A stretch of DNA of 64,000 nucleotides from Antrodiella citrinella (Eukaryota > Basidiomycota > Agaricomycetes > Polyporales > Steccherinaceae). Positions 9,180-21,500 of the stretch are shown here, one piece after another. Position 1 is the first letter of the stretch; the number at the start of each line of letters is the position of its first letter. The notes below the pieces were generated by a model that worked only from the letters and a program-made list of their open reading frames with translations, ran no database searches and was not told the origin of the DNA. The DNA is taken from contig SGPM01000019.1 in the NCBI GenBank assembly GCA_004802725.1, forward strand, positions 62,001 to 126,000, in the 5' to 3' direction. A program made the translations under genes and the position numbers.

Positions 9180-11393
9180 GGCGGCGAAATAGGTGAAAGT
9201 CAAAGTGAAAGGAGGAAAGGATCACTCTTCTCTTCGACCTCGCTGCTTATGGCCATTCTAAAGTCAGATCTCAGATCCAATATGCGGGCGCTTGATTGCA
9301 CAGGTACCTGGCACGTCTTTACACAGGAACTGACAAGTACGATGGATACAATGCACGGACAAAATAAAAGACATCTTCATTCGTACCACTCCAACTTGCG
9401 AGAGACAGAGACGCATGTCAAGTATTTCGAGCTGACATCCAATCTTCCCGGAGGAGGAGGTCCGAGGAGGATATATTCGCATCAGAAACGCCGGTTTGCT
9501 TTCCCGTTTATACGCTAGGCCTATGCGTACGGTAAAAGCATCCACGTACACAACGTAGCTCCGAACGAACCCCAAGTTCCCACCTTCTATGTATACTACA
9601 TAAAAGAATGCTCACAGTGATGAAGGACAAAGGAATGCGGAGGCAAGATCTCATACACCCAGCACGCAAACTACAGCACCGAGAAAACACGAACCCAAGG
9701 TACTCATACTCCCAGAGGCCGCCCCACCAGTAATCCAAGCAACATAAACCTACTCTAGTCGTTCACGCACATACCTGGGACTCCAGGCAGGATTCGGAGC
9801 CCATTGTATCGAACACGTGTTTCGCGAATATAACTCTGCCTGTGAGAACATTCTGCAACGGTACAGTCCACGTTTCCTTGTCAGAAGCAAGTTCCAGGGT
9901 GTCTCTAAATACCCTATCGAGGCATACGTGTCGCGGGTGTGCCATGTTTTGAGCGGGATGACTCCAATGAGCACATTGAATGGAGAGGTAATGCATAAAC
10001 GTTAGAGCTAGAATAAGTCGTCGAAATGCCAGTGGCACGATGTTATTCTCGGTGATTTCGGTTTCCGTACTGACAGTCGTGAGCCTCTCCTGGTAAAATC
10101 AAGAATCAAGATCATTACAAGAACCTCGTGAACTGTCCTTCGCAAACAGCGATCTAGTGATCAAGGGCACGGGCACTTATCGTCACGCTTCGACAGAAGA
10201 TGATCGGAAGGTAAGGTCGGACTCACCCGAACGAGCGATGGAGAGATGAGGACATGTAGAGTGACCGATATCGAACTTACTTGACGTTCCTACCGTCTTG
10301 GCCATGACTCTGGCAATACCGCGTCGGTATAAATACATGCCGCCTTCACTATAAAATTCAGACTTTAACGTTTGCGAGGCTTAGCACAACGCCGAGCATA
10401 GCGCCAAGTCACCTTACATGGAAAGTTACATTGTGAAGCGAAGGGAGGCGCACTTGGCAGCGTGGCGAGTTATTTCTGACGACCACCCGAAATACGCGAA
10501 AGGCTTATAGCCATATGTAAGAGCTCCAAGGCAAGTCGCCAAGGGTCAACCCTGCTGGAGCGGTACCGCACAATCGCGACGATGCGCCACGCTGACTGCG
10601 GAATGGCAAGATCAGAATGCTCGGCAGTAACAAAAGAAGTAGAATAGCAACACACCTTGGCCTGCCCTCTCGCAAGGGGTAGTTGTGGCCGAGCATGCAC
10701 AACTGTTATAGTATCAGTGACGTGATTTGTGAGCCTGGATGCTGGCAGAGTATTCGTGATAGACTGGTCAGCCACCGGAGATCCGATGTCTATGGCATAA
10801 AGACCGACAGGACATCCCTATGTGTAGCCCATTGCCGACAGACCGAAGATGAGTGGATGTTTGAAAGCCTTGGAGGTCTTGGACTTGTGACCGGCAAAGT
10901 TGAAGCAGGAAAGCCGAGCTACCAGTTATAGATACGGGCCTAGAACATGAAAGTTGGCGGAGGAAGGGCGGAGATATTCTTCATGTTCAAGCGGGGTCAA
11001 GGAAGATGAACTGCCTCCTATGCTCGACAAACTACAAACGAGGATGATCTGCAAACAAAGAAGTGAAGATTCAAAAGAAGGGTGAGGTCACGTAAGTTCG
11101 GGGAGATCCAGGTAAATATAAATACAACCATAAATAAAATAACCTGCTAAGTTGCAAATTTCACATGGGCGCGCAGTGATCTGAGATTAATATTTGGGAC
11201 CCGAAAGTACTGATAAGTATCCGCCAAGGTCTTCTCCCTCCCTTCTCCAACTCTCTTCATCTCTACGTTCTCCTCAAAGATAGATACACGTTTCTGATCA
11301 CCATTTCGCGTTCATTGGCATAGCGTACACGAGCTGGAATCAGCGCTGTCCGTCGTGTCTAGCCGTCCAGGTTCGGGTCCGGCCACCTCTGCC
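9180..11393. other. 2.2-kb intergenic region, no confident gene
   Basis: Lies between divergent genes (F-box, APH-fold kinase). It holds TATA-like TATAAATA at 10328-10335 and TATAAAA near 10350, another TATAAATA near 11117, and two overlapping open frames on the reverse strand at 9750-10038 that read like a gene remnant. A 30-codon frame (MESYIVKRREAHLAAWRVIS...) begins near 10418, just after the TATA pair. None is recognised. Confidence 0.45.
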
Positions 11394-13747
11394 ATGACCT
11401 CAGATCTTACTCATGCTCCGCTTAACTCTGGTCATAAAGCAACCAACGATTGTTCGTCTTCTGGCCTCATTTCCCCAACCATGCAGCTTCCCGGATACAC
11501 GAAGCCACTTTTGCAATGGGACTGGGACATAGAGCATCAAGACCGCCGGCGCGAGGCGAAAGCCGACGCAGTAGTCCACAATACACAGCCGTTCCAGGTC
11601 GATAGAAAGCTTCTGAAGGATATTGTGCATGAGAAGATGGGCACAGAAGTCGCGCGTGTACAGTTCTTGGGCGCAGGTATGTTTTGGTGTACATTTCTGG
11701 GGCCGACCTCGCTCACCGCAGTTTCGTGGAACAACAGGGACTTTTCACAAGGTGAGGGCTTCCACCCGATTAGAAACAGTCGTAGAATGCTCACAACAAT
11801 GCTGCTCATAGGGATATCTGATTACACTTGTCGATGGGGCCGAGGTCGTCGCTCGTGTTGCACGGCGATTCATGCCCAACCTCAAGACTGAATCGGAGGT
11901 CGCGACCATGCGATACCTTCGTGAACGTTCCAACGTACCGGTGCCGACCGTGTACCACCACGATTCCAACCCGTACAACCGTCTCGGAGGCGAGTTCATT
12001 ATCATGTCCAAGGTGAGTTGAAACACGCTCCCGCTAGTGTCCGCTATCTCACTCACAGCCCGTCTCAGGCCGTTGGCGTGCCCTTATCTAAAGTCTTCCA
12101 CACTTTGGATCACAACCAGCTCACAGCTCTTATGCAGAACATGGCGATGTTGCTTATTCCTCTCTTTGGCCACCGCTTCCCAAAGATCGGGTCGCTCTAC
12201 TTTGACGCCGACTCGGAGCCGGATTCCGAAGCAACACCGACGGTCCCGACGCCCACTGCTACGCAAGCGACGCCCACTGCCGCCCACTTCGTCCCGCGGG
12301 CCTTCGCCATGACACCGACGATGTCTGCGCGACACTCGGGGCTGGGGCGCCAGCACCTGAGCAGGTCTGATTACCATGTCGGGCCGATCATTTCGTGGCC
12401 GTTCTTCGGCTCCAACCGCGGCGAGCTCGAGCACCCGCAGGAGATCAACCGTGGACCATGGCCGTCCACGTACTCGTACTTGATATCTTGCGTGGCCAGG
12501 GAAATCACGGGCGTTATCAGGGAAAACGAGGGAAAAGCTGCGCCTCATAAACTGCATCTTGATCCTGATGAGGTGCATTCGTCGCGCCATCATCACACGA
12601 TGGCTGTCCCGGATGACACGAGCGACAACAGCGATGAATGGGATTGGGAGGAGAGTGAAGAGGAGTGGGAGGGGCCCGGCGATACCATGTATCGGGATTA
12701 TAGGAGGATGCAAAGGAGCACGTTCTTGGTGGCGCACATGAAGGAGCGCGAGGAACGTGTTCAGGAGGAGATGAGTCGGTTTGTGCGACTGATGGAGAAA
12801 TTGGGCGTGCAGAGACGGGAGGAAGGTGATGGTGGCGGCGGTGGCGGTGGCGGGCCCAGCGGCGGCGAGCAGTTCACGCTTGACTGCCACGACCTCAGCT
12901 TGGAGAACGTGTTCGTCGATGAGACCGACCCCTCAAAGATTGTGAGTTTCCATTCCTCTTTGGCTGTTGTCAAACATTTTACTAAGACTTGCTTACGGTC
13001 TAGACATCCATCATTGATTGGGAATCTACCACGACACGTCCACTGTGGGCGGCCGCCCATGTTCCCGCCCTGCTCCAATCGAGCCCCTTCACCGCAAAGC
13101 TGTTCCGCGCTGTCGTAGAGAAGATGGCCCACAATACTCAGACCGTGATGGTCAACGGCGAGGCGCGCAACCTCGCTGATATCGCCCAGGAGTGGTTGCA
13201 TCATGAGGCATCTGGCGTGCGCATGCGCATGGCACACCGCTGCGCAGAATGGGACGGGTGGGAGGAAGGTCTTGTCGACAGTATCTTGGGTCCTGAGGAC
13301 CAAGAAGACGACTGGTTCGTCAGCTGGGAAGATGCGATGAAACGGCGGGCGGCGGACGAACAGGACGACGGCCCAGACAGTCCGTCCGACAGCCCGGAGT
13401 TGTCGACGTCACCTACGCTGTTCGATTCGGGCAGCGAGCCCAGCAGCGACGGGAGCAAACACCACCACCAAAACTCGCAACGACGGAACTCGATCCTCGT
13501 CATCCCACCGACGACGAAGCCGCTCGGCCGCGCCGCGGTCCCGCTCGTCGCGAAGGTGGTCGCATTGGAGAAGGAGAAGGAGAAGCTGCTGAACGCGACG
13601 GGCGACTTTTGTGGCGGACGCGGAGGGGAGTTGGGGAGGCGTCTGGATGCGTGGCTTACGACCAACGGCGATGCGGAGGGACGGGTCGAGCTCCCCAGGC
13701 GGTGGCGCGACGACGATGCGAAGGTTGTCAGCGCAGTCGCACAGTGA
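11394..13747 (+). CDS. APH-fold (aminoglycoside phosphotransferase-like) kinase with large insertions
   Basis: Five exons (11394..11676, 11738..11751, 11812..12012, 12069..12941, 13004..13747) encode about 704 residues. The fold is shown by FLGAGTFHKGYLITLVDGAE (nucleotide loop), the Glu-rich ESEVATMRYLRERSNVPVPT segment, FIIMSKAVGVPL (hinge), YHVGPIISWPFF, the catalytic loop LDCHDLSLENVFVDE and the metal-binding IIDWES. Exon 2 is only 14 nt. Long low-complexity insertions interrupt the fold: an acidic stretch (DNSDEWDWEESEEEWEG), eight consecutive Gly codons before the catalytic loop, and a Ser/Asp-rich tail. The family phosphorylates small hydroxylated molecules or is of unknown role in fungi. 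The first true ATG is at 11394; an upstream open frame has no ATG. Confidence 0.85.
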
Positions 13748-14380
13748 ATGCTAGTGAGAAGTCCGTTTTATCCAAAGGAAGGCTTGGTCAAGTCAAGCCT
13801 TGATACCCCCTTGTACAAGTGCATTTTTTCGTGGTGAGCATCTTTTGCTTGCCCTTCTCGTCCTTCTTTCGTCCCGGACTATGGTTCTGCAGTTCGGTTT
13901 CTTCTCTTCTAAAATCCAAGACGAGTTATGCCTTACCACATCTTAGTTGTATAATTGTAAGCCCCATCATGAAGGATACCTGGTCTATGTTTACGAAGCT
14001 TTCTGTGCATATAATGACATACAGCATGTACTATATAAATTATCTGCATTCGTGGTCTCTTCTCTTGTATGCATCGATGTCCCGGTCTTCTCAATATCTC
14101 GTTGCGTTCGTCACTCGCACGCAGGAAGAGTTGGAGTTTGGTGAGACAATCATGATGCATTGTGTTCTCTCGCCTACTAACATGTGATAAACGAATTGTG
14201 AGAACGTACAGCAACGGCTCGTCTTCCACCAACGCAAAAACAAACAAACAAACACAAAAGGAAACATGACTACGCGAGCGAGCCACAAAGAAGCCGTTCT
14301 ATTTCCTACCATAGATGTCAAAGGGAGGGGTCAGAGATGCGACGGTATGCAAGGAGGATCGTGGTCTTCGAAGGTTGAAA

Positions 14381-14785
14381 GAAGACGACGATCGCGGACT
14401 AGGAGGGACCACCAGTCCTGGTCCGAAGTCGGGCGCGACAGGGTGCGGATGATGATGGAGGGAGGGAGAGACGATGATGGAGGGAAGTATGAGGTGGTCG
14501 CAGCGGCCGACAGGGGGTAAAAAGGTAGACGAGACGCGAAGAGGGGAGAGCGCAGGATACTTCGAACGATGGGAGATGAGACGGTACGGAGTAAAAAGTC
14601 TTCGTCTTCAAGTAAAGGAGAAGACGACGATCAAGGATTAGGATGTACCACTGGTCCGAAAGAAAAGTCGGGCGCGATAGGGTGCGGATGGTGATGAAGG
14701 GAGGGGAAAGCGGTGGTGAATGTAAGTGAGGTAGTCGCAGCGACCGACGGGTGGTAGAAAAAGCAGACGACGAAGGAGAATAGAG
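14381..14785 (+). repeat. Diverged tandem repeat, about 239-bp period
   Basis: GAAGACGACGATC occurs at 14381 and 14620, GTCGGGCGCGA at 14428 and 14667, and GGTGGTCGCAGC / GGTAGTCGCAGC at 14493 and 14730. The offsets of 237-239 bp keep the same order, so two units of about 239 bp sit head to tail. A further shorter echo is the GTTGCGGCTATTA block at 14898 and 15088, offset 190 bp. Confidence 0.7.
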
Positions 14786-15386
14786 AGCGCGATGCATGGA
14801 GAGGATCCAGTGAAAGGAGGGGAAAGCGACAAGGTATGAAGTGAGGTAGATGTTGCAAAGCGCTGACTCGGAACGAAGGAGAGGTGGCAACATCGGTGTT
14901 GCGGCTATTAGCGGGGTAGCGAAGTAAGGAAGAGACACAAAAATGGGGTTGAAGAAAGGACCGACGACAACGGCGGATATAGATGGTGCGGTGGGGATCC
15001 GGATAAAATGGAAGAGTGTGGGGTTAAGAGGAGTGGAGAAAGAGGGAAGGTGTCGTCGTCGGTGCCACTGAAAGTTGCAACTTAGGCGTTGCGGCTATTA
15101 CCCGTGACGCGAAGAAGCCAACGGGAGTGCAAAAGAATAGAGTGGGGGTGGTGTAGCGAGTATGGAGGATAGCAGTCCAGGGTATGTGGGCTAAGTTATA
15201 TGGGTATAAAGCAGCAGGCGGTGGATGACTGATAGAAGCGCGAGGTGTATCGAATGACTGAAGATGGAAGACAACAGATAAGAGAGATAGGAAAGCATCG
15301 GCGTGTTGAAGATTTTGTCGTTTTCTCGATGTTTGCTGATTTGATGAAGTTTTTTTGAGGCCAAAGGATGAGATAGTTGAGAGCTG

Positions 15387-15430
15387 AGACACAGACAGAA
15401 AGACGCGAAGACACAGACAGAAAGACGCGA
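15387..15430 (+). repeat. Exact 22-bp tandem duplication
   Basis: The 22-bp unit AGACACAGACAGAAAGACGC+GA occurs twice without mismatch (15387-15408 and 15409-15430), followed by a shorter GACCGAGGAG repeat. It lies just beyond the 3' end of the membrane-protein gene. Confidence 0.8.
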
Positions 15431-15482
15431 AGACGAGACCGAGGAGAGGACCGAGGAGCAAGAAGCTAGAGTGTCGCGAGCA

Positions 15483-16421
15483 TTACAAAACCGTCTTCGA
15501 ATCGATGCCCTGTTGTCCGGCGGACATGAAGGGACGAGGAGCACCAACTCTGCCGATCGGCTTCTTCTTCATGAAGGGAGATGCCAAAACCATCTGCTTC
15601 CCAGTGACGCTGAAACGGACGGAGCGACGAGATCCAGAGAAACCACCGCGGGTAGTAGTATCAGGACCAGGAACGCACAAGTAGTCCTTGGCAGGATCGT
15701 GCTGAACGATCACCGGAGAATCGGGAGGACTATCGAAGTTGGGGTCGATGACTTCGCCGCGGGTCGAGCACAAGGTGATGAGGATCGTGTTGGGCACCAC
15801 ATGAACGATGGGTGCGACAATCGGAGTAGACTCGGTAGTGGTAAGGTAGCTGCCCACGATGTCGGTGATGTCAGCCTCGGAGTCGGCGGTACTGTTCTCG
15901 ATGGCAGTGTTCTCAATGGTGGAAGGCGTATCGTCCGCGCTGCTGGTCAAGCTGGGAGTGTAGGGGACCCATGAGATGGCGGTTCCCTCGGAAAGAATCC
16001 CTCGAATGATGGAAGAGTCGGAGGGCTCGACAGCACCCTTGGATTCGATGTCCTCAACCTTCTTGGTCTCCACGAGCGTGGTCTACAACGATCAGCATCC
16101 CTGCCAAAGATCTAGCCGAAGTCAAAGAGGACAACATACCTTAGTGGCAATGCCCACGCGAGCGAGTAGCGACCGGAAGCGAGGAGTCAATCTGGACTTG
16201 GACTGGCGAGGAGCCTGATTGGGCTCGGGATCGACTTCTTTGGCTTCTCTGAGCTGCTTGCGGTGACGACGAATGAACACGATGGCCAGGTAGAGAAAGC
16301 CAGGAGTAAGGGAGAGGAACAGGACGAGCCAGAAGACCCAGCCGACACGGAGAGGGATACTTCCGCGAGCAGCATCTTCAGGAAGGACAATGCGGTCTGT
16401 GTATGTGGGTGTAGGTGCCAT
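15483..16421 (-). CDS. Single-pass membrane protein of unknown function
   Basis: Two exons (16421..16140, 16082..15483) encode about 293 residues. A short N-terminus (about 25 residues) precedes one strong hydrophobic helix, VGWVFWLVLFLSLTPGFLYL, ending AIVFIRRHRKQLREAK; the basic cluster predicts a cytosolic C-terminus. The long tail is Ser/Thr/Pro-rich and probably disordered, with GGFSGSRRSVRFSVTGKQ and a basic MKKKPIGRVGAPRPF near the end. No enzymatic motif is visible and I do not recognise a family. The single 57-nt intron has gtatgt and gtag ends. It is divergent from the LYC1-like gene (487 bp between start codons). Confidence 0.75.
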
Positions 16422-16908
16422 GGTTGCGATATAGCGAGGTTGAGCTGAGCGAATAACTTGATGTAGCGAATACGATGAGGAGTAGCGAGTGAACGAAGAG
16501 TATCAAGGGAAGCAGAGGAATGCCAGCCATCCTTTTCTCTCTGCATGGTATGTTAGCCTTGCCAATCTCGAGCTGACAAGAAGCATTTCAATAACGACCA
16601 CGATGATCGCGCATTACAGGTCACTTGGCCAAGTCTCGTGAAGTCCAGGGATTGTCCAGTGACTTGACCAGGTCGAAAAAGATACTAGTACTCATGGTAG
16701 AAATTGAAGCTGAAGTTTGGCTGAAGTGATGGCAAACATTAATCGAACGCTCTTTCTCGAATTGGCAATTTCCCGGCACGTGCCACGAACACGTACCTTG
16801 TTGAGCGCTACACTTGTCGCGTCGCGGATCAGATAACCTCCCGCTCACGAAAGTACATAAGTTGACCACTCGAAACACCATGGATATCATTGACCACACA
16901 TTCCACTG
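16422..16908. other. Divergent promoter, membrane protein / LYC1-like gene
   Basis: 487 bp between two divergent start codons. No TATA box stands out and no coding region is seen; a reverse open frame at 16621-16899 has no recognisable motif. Confidence 0.45.
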
Positions 16909-18234
16909 ATGACTACCGTCTATACACTAGAGGCTCTTACACTCGTTCCCGCGTCTCCGGAGCAGCTACTGGTGACGCGAAGGAGAACATTCATAGAATG
17001 GGGACGGAACAGGACCGAAGAGCAGTACGTTGAGCGGGACGTGATTATGGATGCCCACGAGCACGCGCTAGGAGGAAAGATGACGACGTGGTCAGTCTCT
17101 GTAATTTGAGTGAGAATAGATCACAGACTGAAACTTTGCAGGGTACTCGTTCCTCGCGATGATATAAAGACTTTGGACTTTATGTGCTCCTGCGAAACGT
17201 GCGTTCTGTATGATTTTCCACTAGATGACGGTTAACTCACACGTATGTACAATAGCTTCCGTCGCGATAGCATCGTCGTCAGAAAGACAAGCTCACACGC
17301 ACCAGGAGTGCTTGAAGACGTGAAAGGCTACGGGATAGCCTCCGTCTACACACCCGTGTCCAAGCGCAAGAACGGATACGCCCGCCACATGATGCGGCTT
17401 CTTCACTGGGTCCTCGCTCCTCATTCTTCTCTCCCGGCAGAGGCATTCGTGTGGGGTGCTCCGCCACAACCTACATCGTCGACCGGAAACGCGACATTCT
17501 CCGTCCTGTACAGCGACGTGGGCCCCGACTTCTACCATGGATGCGGACCAGATGGCGTTCCTCGCACGGGATGGGCTGCCAATGGAGCGGTGCACACCGC
17601 GTGGAATGTGGGAGCGCAAGCGTCCCGAGAGCAAGGCACTACAGCTGAATGGAAATGGTTGTCGAAGGACGACGTGGTACAGCTATACGAGAACGAGGCT
17701 GAGGCGATGAAGCAAGACGTAGTGGCGAGCGCACCGATCGGCACATCCTTTTCTTTCCTCCCCAACAACGGTGTCGGACTTTTCAACATCAACCGAACGA
17801 TGGTCTTCGAGGAAAACTCAATTGTTCCCATCCTTCTTTGCGAGTCCTGGGGTGTCTCACTCGTCAAGTCCAACGATGTCTCGCCGACCTTTGCCACTTG
17901 GACCCTTGACGCTCGCAACCATGGCACAGCCCTTGTGATCACTCGTTTACGAGTCCAGCCTGCGGGGCTGGCGGATTTGCTTGCGCAAGTCCAAGAAGTG
18001 GCGCGAGGCATAAACGCGTACTCTGTGGAGGCATGGAATCTGTCGGAGGATTTGAAGGCAGAAGCTGCGAGGATCGGCGGTACGACTGAGGAGAGAAAGG
18101 ACCATCTCCCCGCATACAAATGGTACGGCAAGGAAACAAACGATGAGGTGCACTGGTTGTTCAACGAGAAGTCTGTCGCTCTCTCAGTTTTGTTGTACAT
18201 TTACTGACCATGCCCTAGATTCGCCTGGTGTTGA
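16909..18234 (+). CDS. LYC1: LYC1-like lysine N-acetyltransferase (GNAT family)
   Basis: Four exons (16909..17090, 17142..17198, 17256..18170, 18219..18234) encode about 389 residues. The N-terminal GNAT part includes TRRRTFIEWGRNRTEEQYVE, a 'VLVPRDD' strand and the acetyl-CoA loop region YGIASVYTPVSKRKNGYARH, followed by MMRLLHW and FSVLYSDVGPDFY. The C-terminal LYC1 domain ends DEVHWLFNEKFAWC. The last four residues come from a 16-nt terminal exon, which restores the family's usual end. In Yarrowia, LYC1 acetylates L-lysine at N6, the first step of an acetylated lysine catabolic route. Blocks match in order and length is normal. Substrate is inferred from the family. Confidence 0.88.
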
Positions 18235-18532
18235 ATGTCGAGGATTCAGGTATTTGCGAGAGGCAGTATTCGGATTAATTCCTGTACAACGTTTGCATAT
18301 CACGATCTCTACACGATGCGAGACCAGCGAACACCGTGTCACGACACCAGCCACGCGATCGAGAGGATGAGCGAGTCCGAGTCAACCTGCGCTCAGCTTT
18401 CCCAGTCACAGGACAGGGACCCAGGGCTCGAGCCAAGATTGAGAGGGCGGCCGCAAAAGTACTTTGAAACGAATGAGATAGCAAAACACAACAGCACAGA
18501 AACCTCAGTCATTACTACGTCGCGACATAATT

Positions 18533-21500
18533 CTACAGTTCCATCTTGTCCTCCTTCTCCCACCCAGGGTTTTTCTGCAAGATGACAAAGCCTTCCAGTA
18601 CATGTGCGAACGGGATGAACTCCTCCGTGGCCAGCTCGGCTCGTTCGGTCGTACCCAGTCGGACTGGTGTCGAGTGTGTCTGGAAGCCGGAGATCGTACG
18701 TGGCTTGCCTGCTTGCCCGACAACGTCGACAGCCTGGAAGATACATCAGCATGCGGAAAGCAAGTATGAGAAGCAGGTGACTTACTTGACCAACACGAAC
18801 GGTGACCGGGAGAGGGTTGAGCTCCTCGTCCAGTGTGATCAAGAATCTGGGATACATGGCGGTGACCAGGAAGTAGAGCATCCAGTGGTACTTGTCCAAT
18901 ATGACTAGCGGAAATGCGCAATTAGAGTTGAATCATGGGCGTGGCCACATTCGAGTTTACTCACATGCTTTAGCGTCTGTGAACGCTGTCAACGTCGCCA
19001 AGAGACCAGCAACAGCAGTCTTGCTCATGATCCCGCGATCAGAGAAGAAGGGGTTGATGGTGATCGTCCCCTTGCCCATGTTCACCAGTCCCTGGGCGAT
19101 CCGTACAACGAATAAGCAATCCGGCTCCTTGTGGTAGTAGCCAGCTAGTTGTCTGAGCATCTGCATTAGACGTGCGTTGTTCGTGCCGGCGCCGACGAGG
19201 CCCATAGCAAAGATGGCGTTCAGCGCGACTTGCAGATCGTTGTCGTGACTGTACTTGGAGAGGGTATCGAGGATAGGGAGTTGTGGGTTTGAGGCGCTGA
19301 CGAGGCCAAGAGCGAGAGGGATGGCTTTGCGGATGACCGGTTCGCCGTAGTGCATCTGGTTCACGTTGTACATAAGTGACAGCGATCAAGAAGAGCGAAT
19401 TGACTTACTAAGTGGTTGAATTGACGCAATGACATCTCAGAGCCGATCTCTTCGCCCATCGACACCAGCGCAATACCAATCACGGCGAACGCCTGGAATG
19501 TATCGTCTTTCGGCTTCTCCTCCTTAGTCTCTTCCTCTCCCTCTTTCTTCTCCTCCTTCTTCTCGTTTTTCTTCTCTTTAGGCGACTTGTCGATATGCTC
19601 GTCGCAATGGTGAAGGAGAGCCTGGACCTTGAGAACATTACCCGTGCCTGCGAAAGAACACATGTCTACGAGAATTTCAGCTTGCTTGGCGATCGGGTGT
19701 TCAATGGCTTGCAGGGTAGCAAGGGTAGCGTCCGATCCGTCCTGTCGACCTTCACGAGTGTCAGAATGATACAATGTAGCCGGATCCAGGAACACGCACC
19801 AATGTAAATGAGCGCAAGTCCAAGTGCCATATACCTTGCCCACTTCTCCTCGAGCTGCGCAGCGTCCCTCTCCATGAACGTCTGAAGAACGGACGACGCG
19901 ATCTCTCCATTGCCGCTGCCAACAAAGATGAAACCAAGTGCCAATGCTGCGAGAGAAGCAATCTCCATAGACACAGTCTCGTCGGCAACATGGGGAAGAA
20001 GGATGGCGAGAAGGTCTTCACGGTGAGAACCGGCGTACGCAAGACCCAGTCCAATCATGGCACTCGTCTTCAGAGGGACAGACTTGTTGTCGACATATTC
20101 GCCCAGAAGCGCAAGAGCAGCGTCGGCTTCCGTGCGTACACCAGTATTCAGGATACCTGTCGCCAGGAGCGCACCAGCCTGGTAGAATATCGGATCAGTG
20201 CATTCAAGCGAAGAAGGCGGGACATGACGTTACCTTGATATGCTCTTCCGCAGAGTAAGTATATTTATCGACGTGACTGAGACCCACGTCTGTGTCCCAC
20301 AGAAGACTTAGACCCAGACTCGCCGCAGCGCTCATCATGCCTAGGACATGCAAGGTGAATACATTGCAGATGAACGTGCGAAGTAGGACATACCATGGTC
20401 CTTGTTCTTGTAGATCCAGCTGCTACCCTCTTCAGCTTCGACCATAAGCTTGTCGTTACCGAAGCCTGCATTCACGAAAGCGTTCACAAATGTACCAGCC
20501 AAGTTCCCTCGCGCGGAGTCTACGGTTGAGGTTGTTCCTATATAAGAGACGCGTTGGTTATCGACGTGAAGCAGAGAAAATACATAAACACGTACGGGTG
20601 TTCTCGAGATGAGACTTGTATACATCCTCTAAACTCTTAGCCTCCTCTACACCGAGCTCCTTGCCGAAATCTTTGAAATGCTGGCTTAGGCGTGTGTTGT
20701 TCAAGCAATCGAGTAGATCTTCCGGCAGCTCTTCTTCAGACTCTTCCTCCGGGTCTAGCCATTCCTTCGGTACTTGCGCACGCGCCAAGAGGAAGGCAAG
20801 TTGACGCTTCATGAGAGGGTTACCGGGTGCATTGAAGTCATCTCTGATGAGAGTCGGGTTTCCGAGTCGTATTGAGAGTGCAAGCGCTTGGGGGAAGCGT
20901 TGGTGCTGAACGTAAATGGAGTGGGCAGTTTCGAGGAAGCTCAGATCGTCTGGTGGTGGTAGCAGGTTAATACAGCTAATGGTGAAGAATACTTTTGAGT
21001 ACGTTATAGTGCAAAGAAACATGATATTCACTCACGCGACCATGTATTGGCAGACACGGCTGAATGTATTCTCATCCACGATTTCGACAATTCTGCTGAC
21101 GATCTCTAGCTCCTCCAACAAGTCGACCGCATCCGGCTCGGCGTTGTGTTGCAAAAGGAAAGTCGCGCATTCCATACCAAGAGCTCGGAGATCATCTATA
21201 GAGCCAACGGATTGGGGAACGGGTTCCTGTCCATCGACAGCAGGAGTTTCAAGGTCTTCACCAAGTTCACGGACGTTGTACTCTTCTCCCAGCTCTGCCG
21301 CAAGATGCCTGACATATTCATGACCCCACGATCCTGGTTCTGAGACTGGTGGGCCACCGGCGGTTTGCAGAGATGAAGAAAGAAGACGATATCTCAGAGT
21401 GCCTCGAGGTTGGGTGTCGGAATACGTCATGGCAAGTACAGACAAGATGTCCGCAAAAAGAGCCTGTAATACGGGTTCAGAATTAATTCACGCCTTAGCA

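Larger units (their letters stand above)
13748..15482. other. 1.7-kb gene-free tract with purine-rich repeats
   Basis: Lies between the convergent ends of the APH-fold kinase and the membrane-protein gene. From about 14300 to 15460 the plus strand is strongly purine-rich (GA) and carries diverged internal repeats. The 179-codon reverse open frame here encodes Ser/Pro/Leu-rich low-complexity sequence and follows the repeats, so it is probably a composition artefact. Confidence 0.55.

Noticed and set aside
10470..10775. Reverse open frames in the F-box/APH kinase gap
   Set aside because: Short, motif-free and without splice partners.
12084..12890. Long reverse open frame of 268 codons inside the APH-fold kinase gene
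   Set aside because: It is the antisense shadow of a GC-rich coding exon with clear sense-strand kinase motifs.
14399..14938. Reverse open frame of 179 codons in the purine-rich tract
   Set aside because: Its sequence is low-complexity Ser/Pro/Leu caused by the polypyrimidine strand and it runs across the repeat units.
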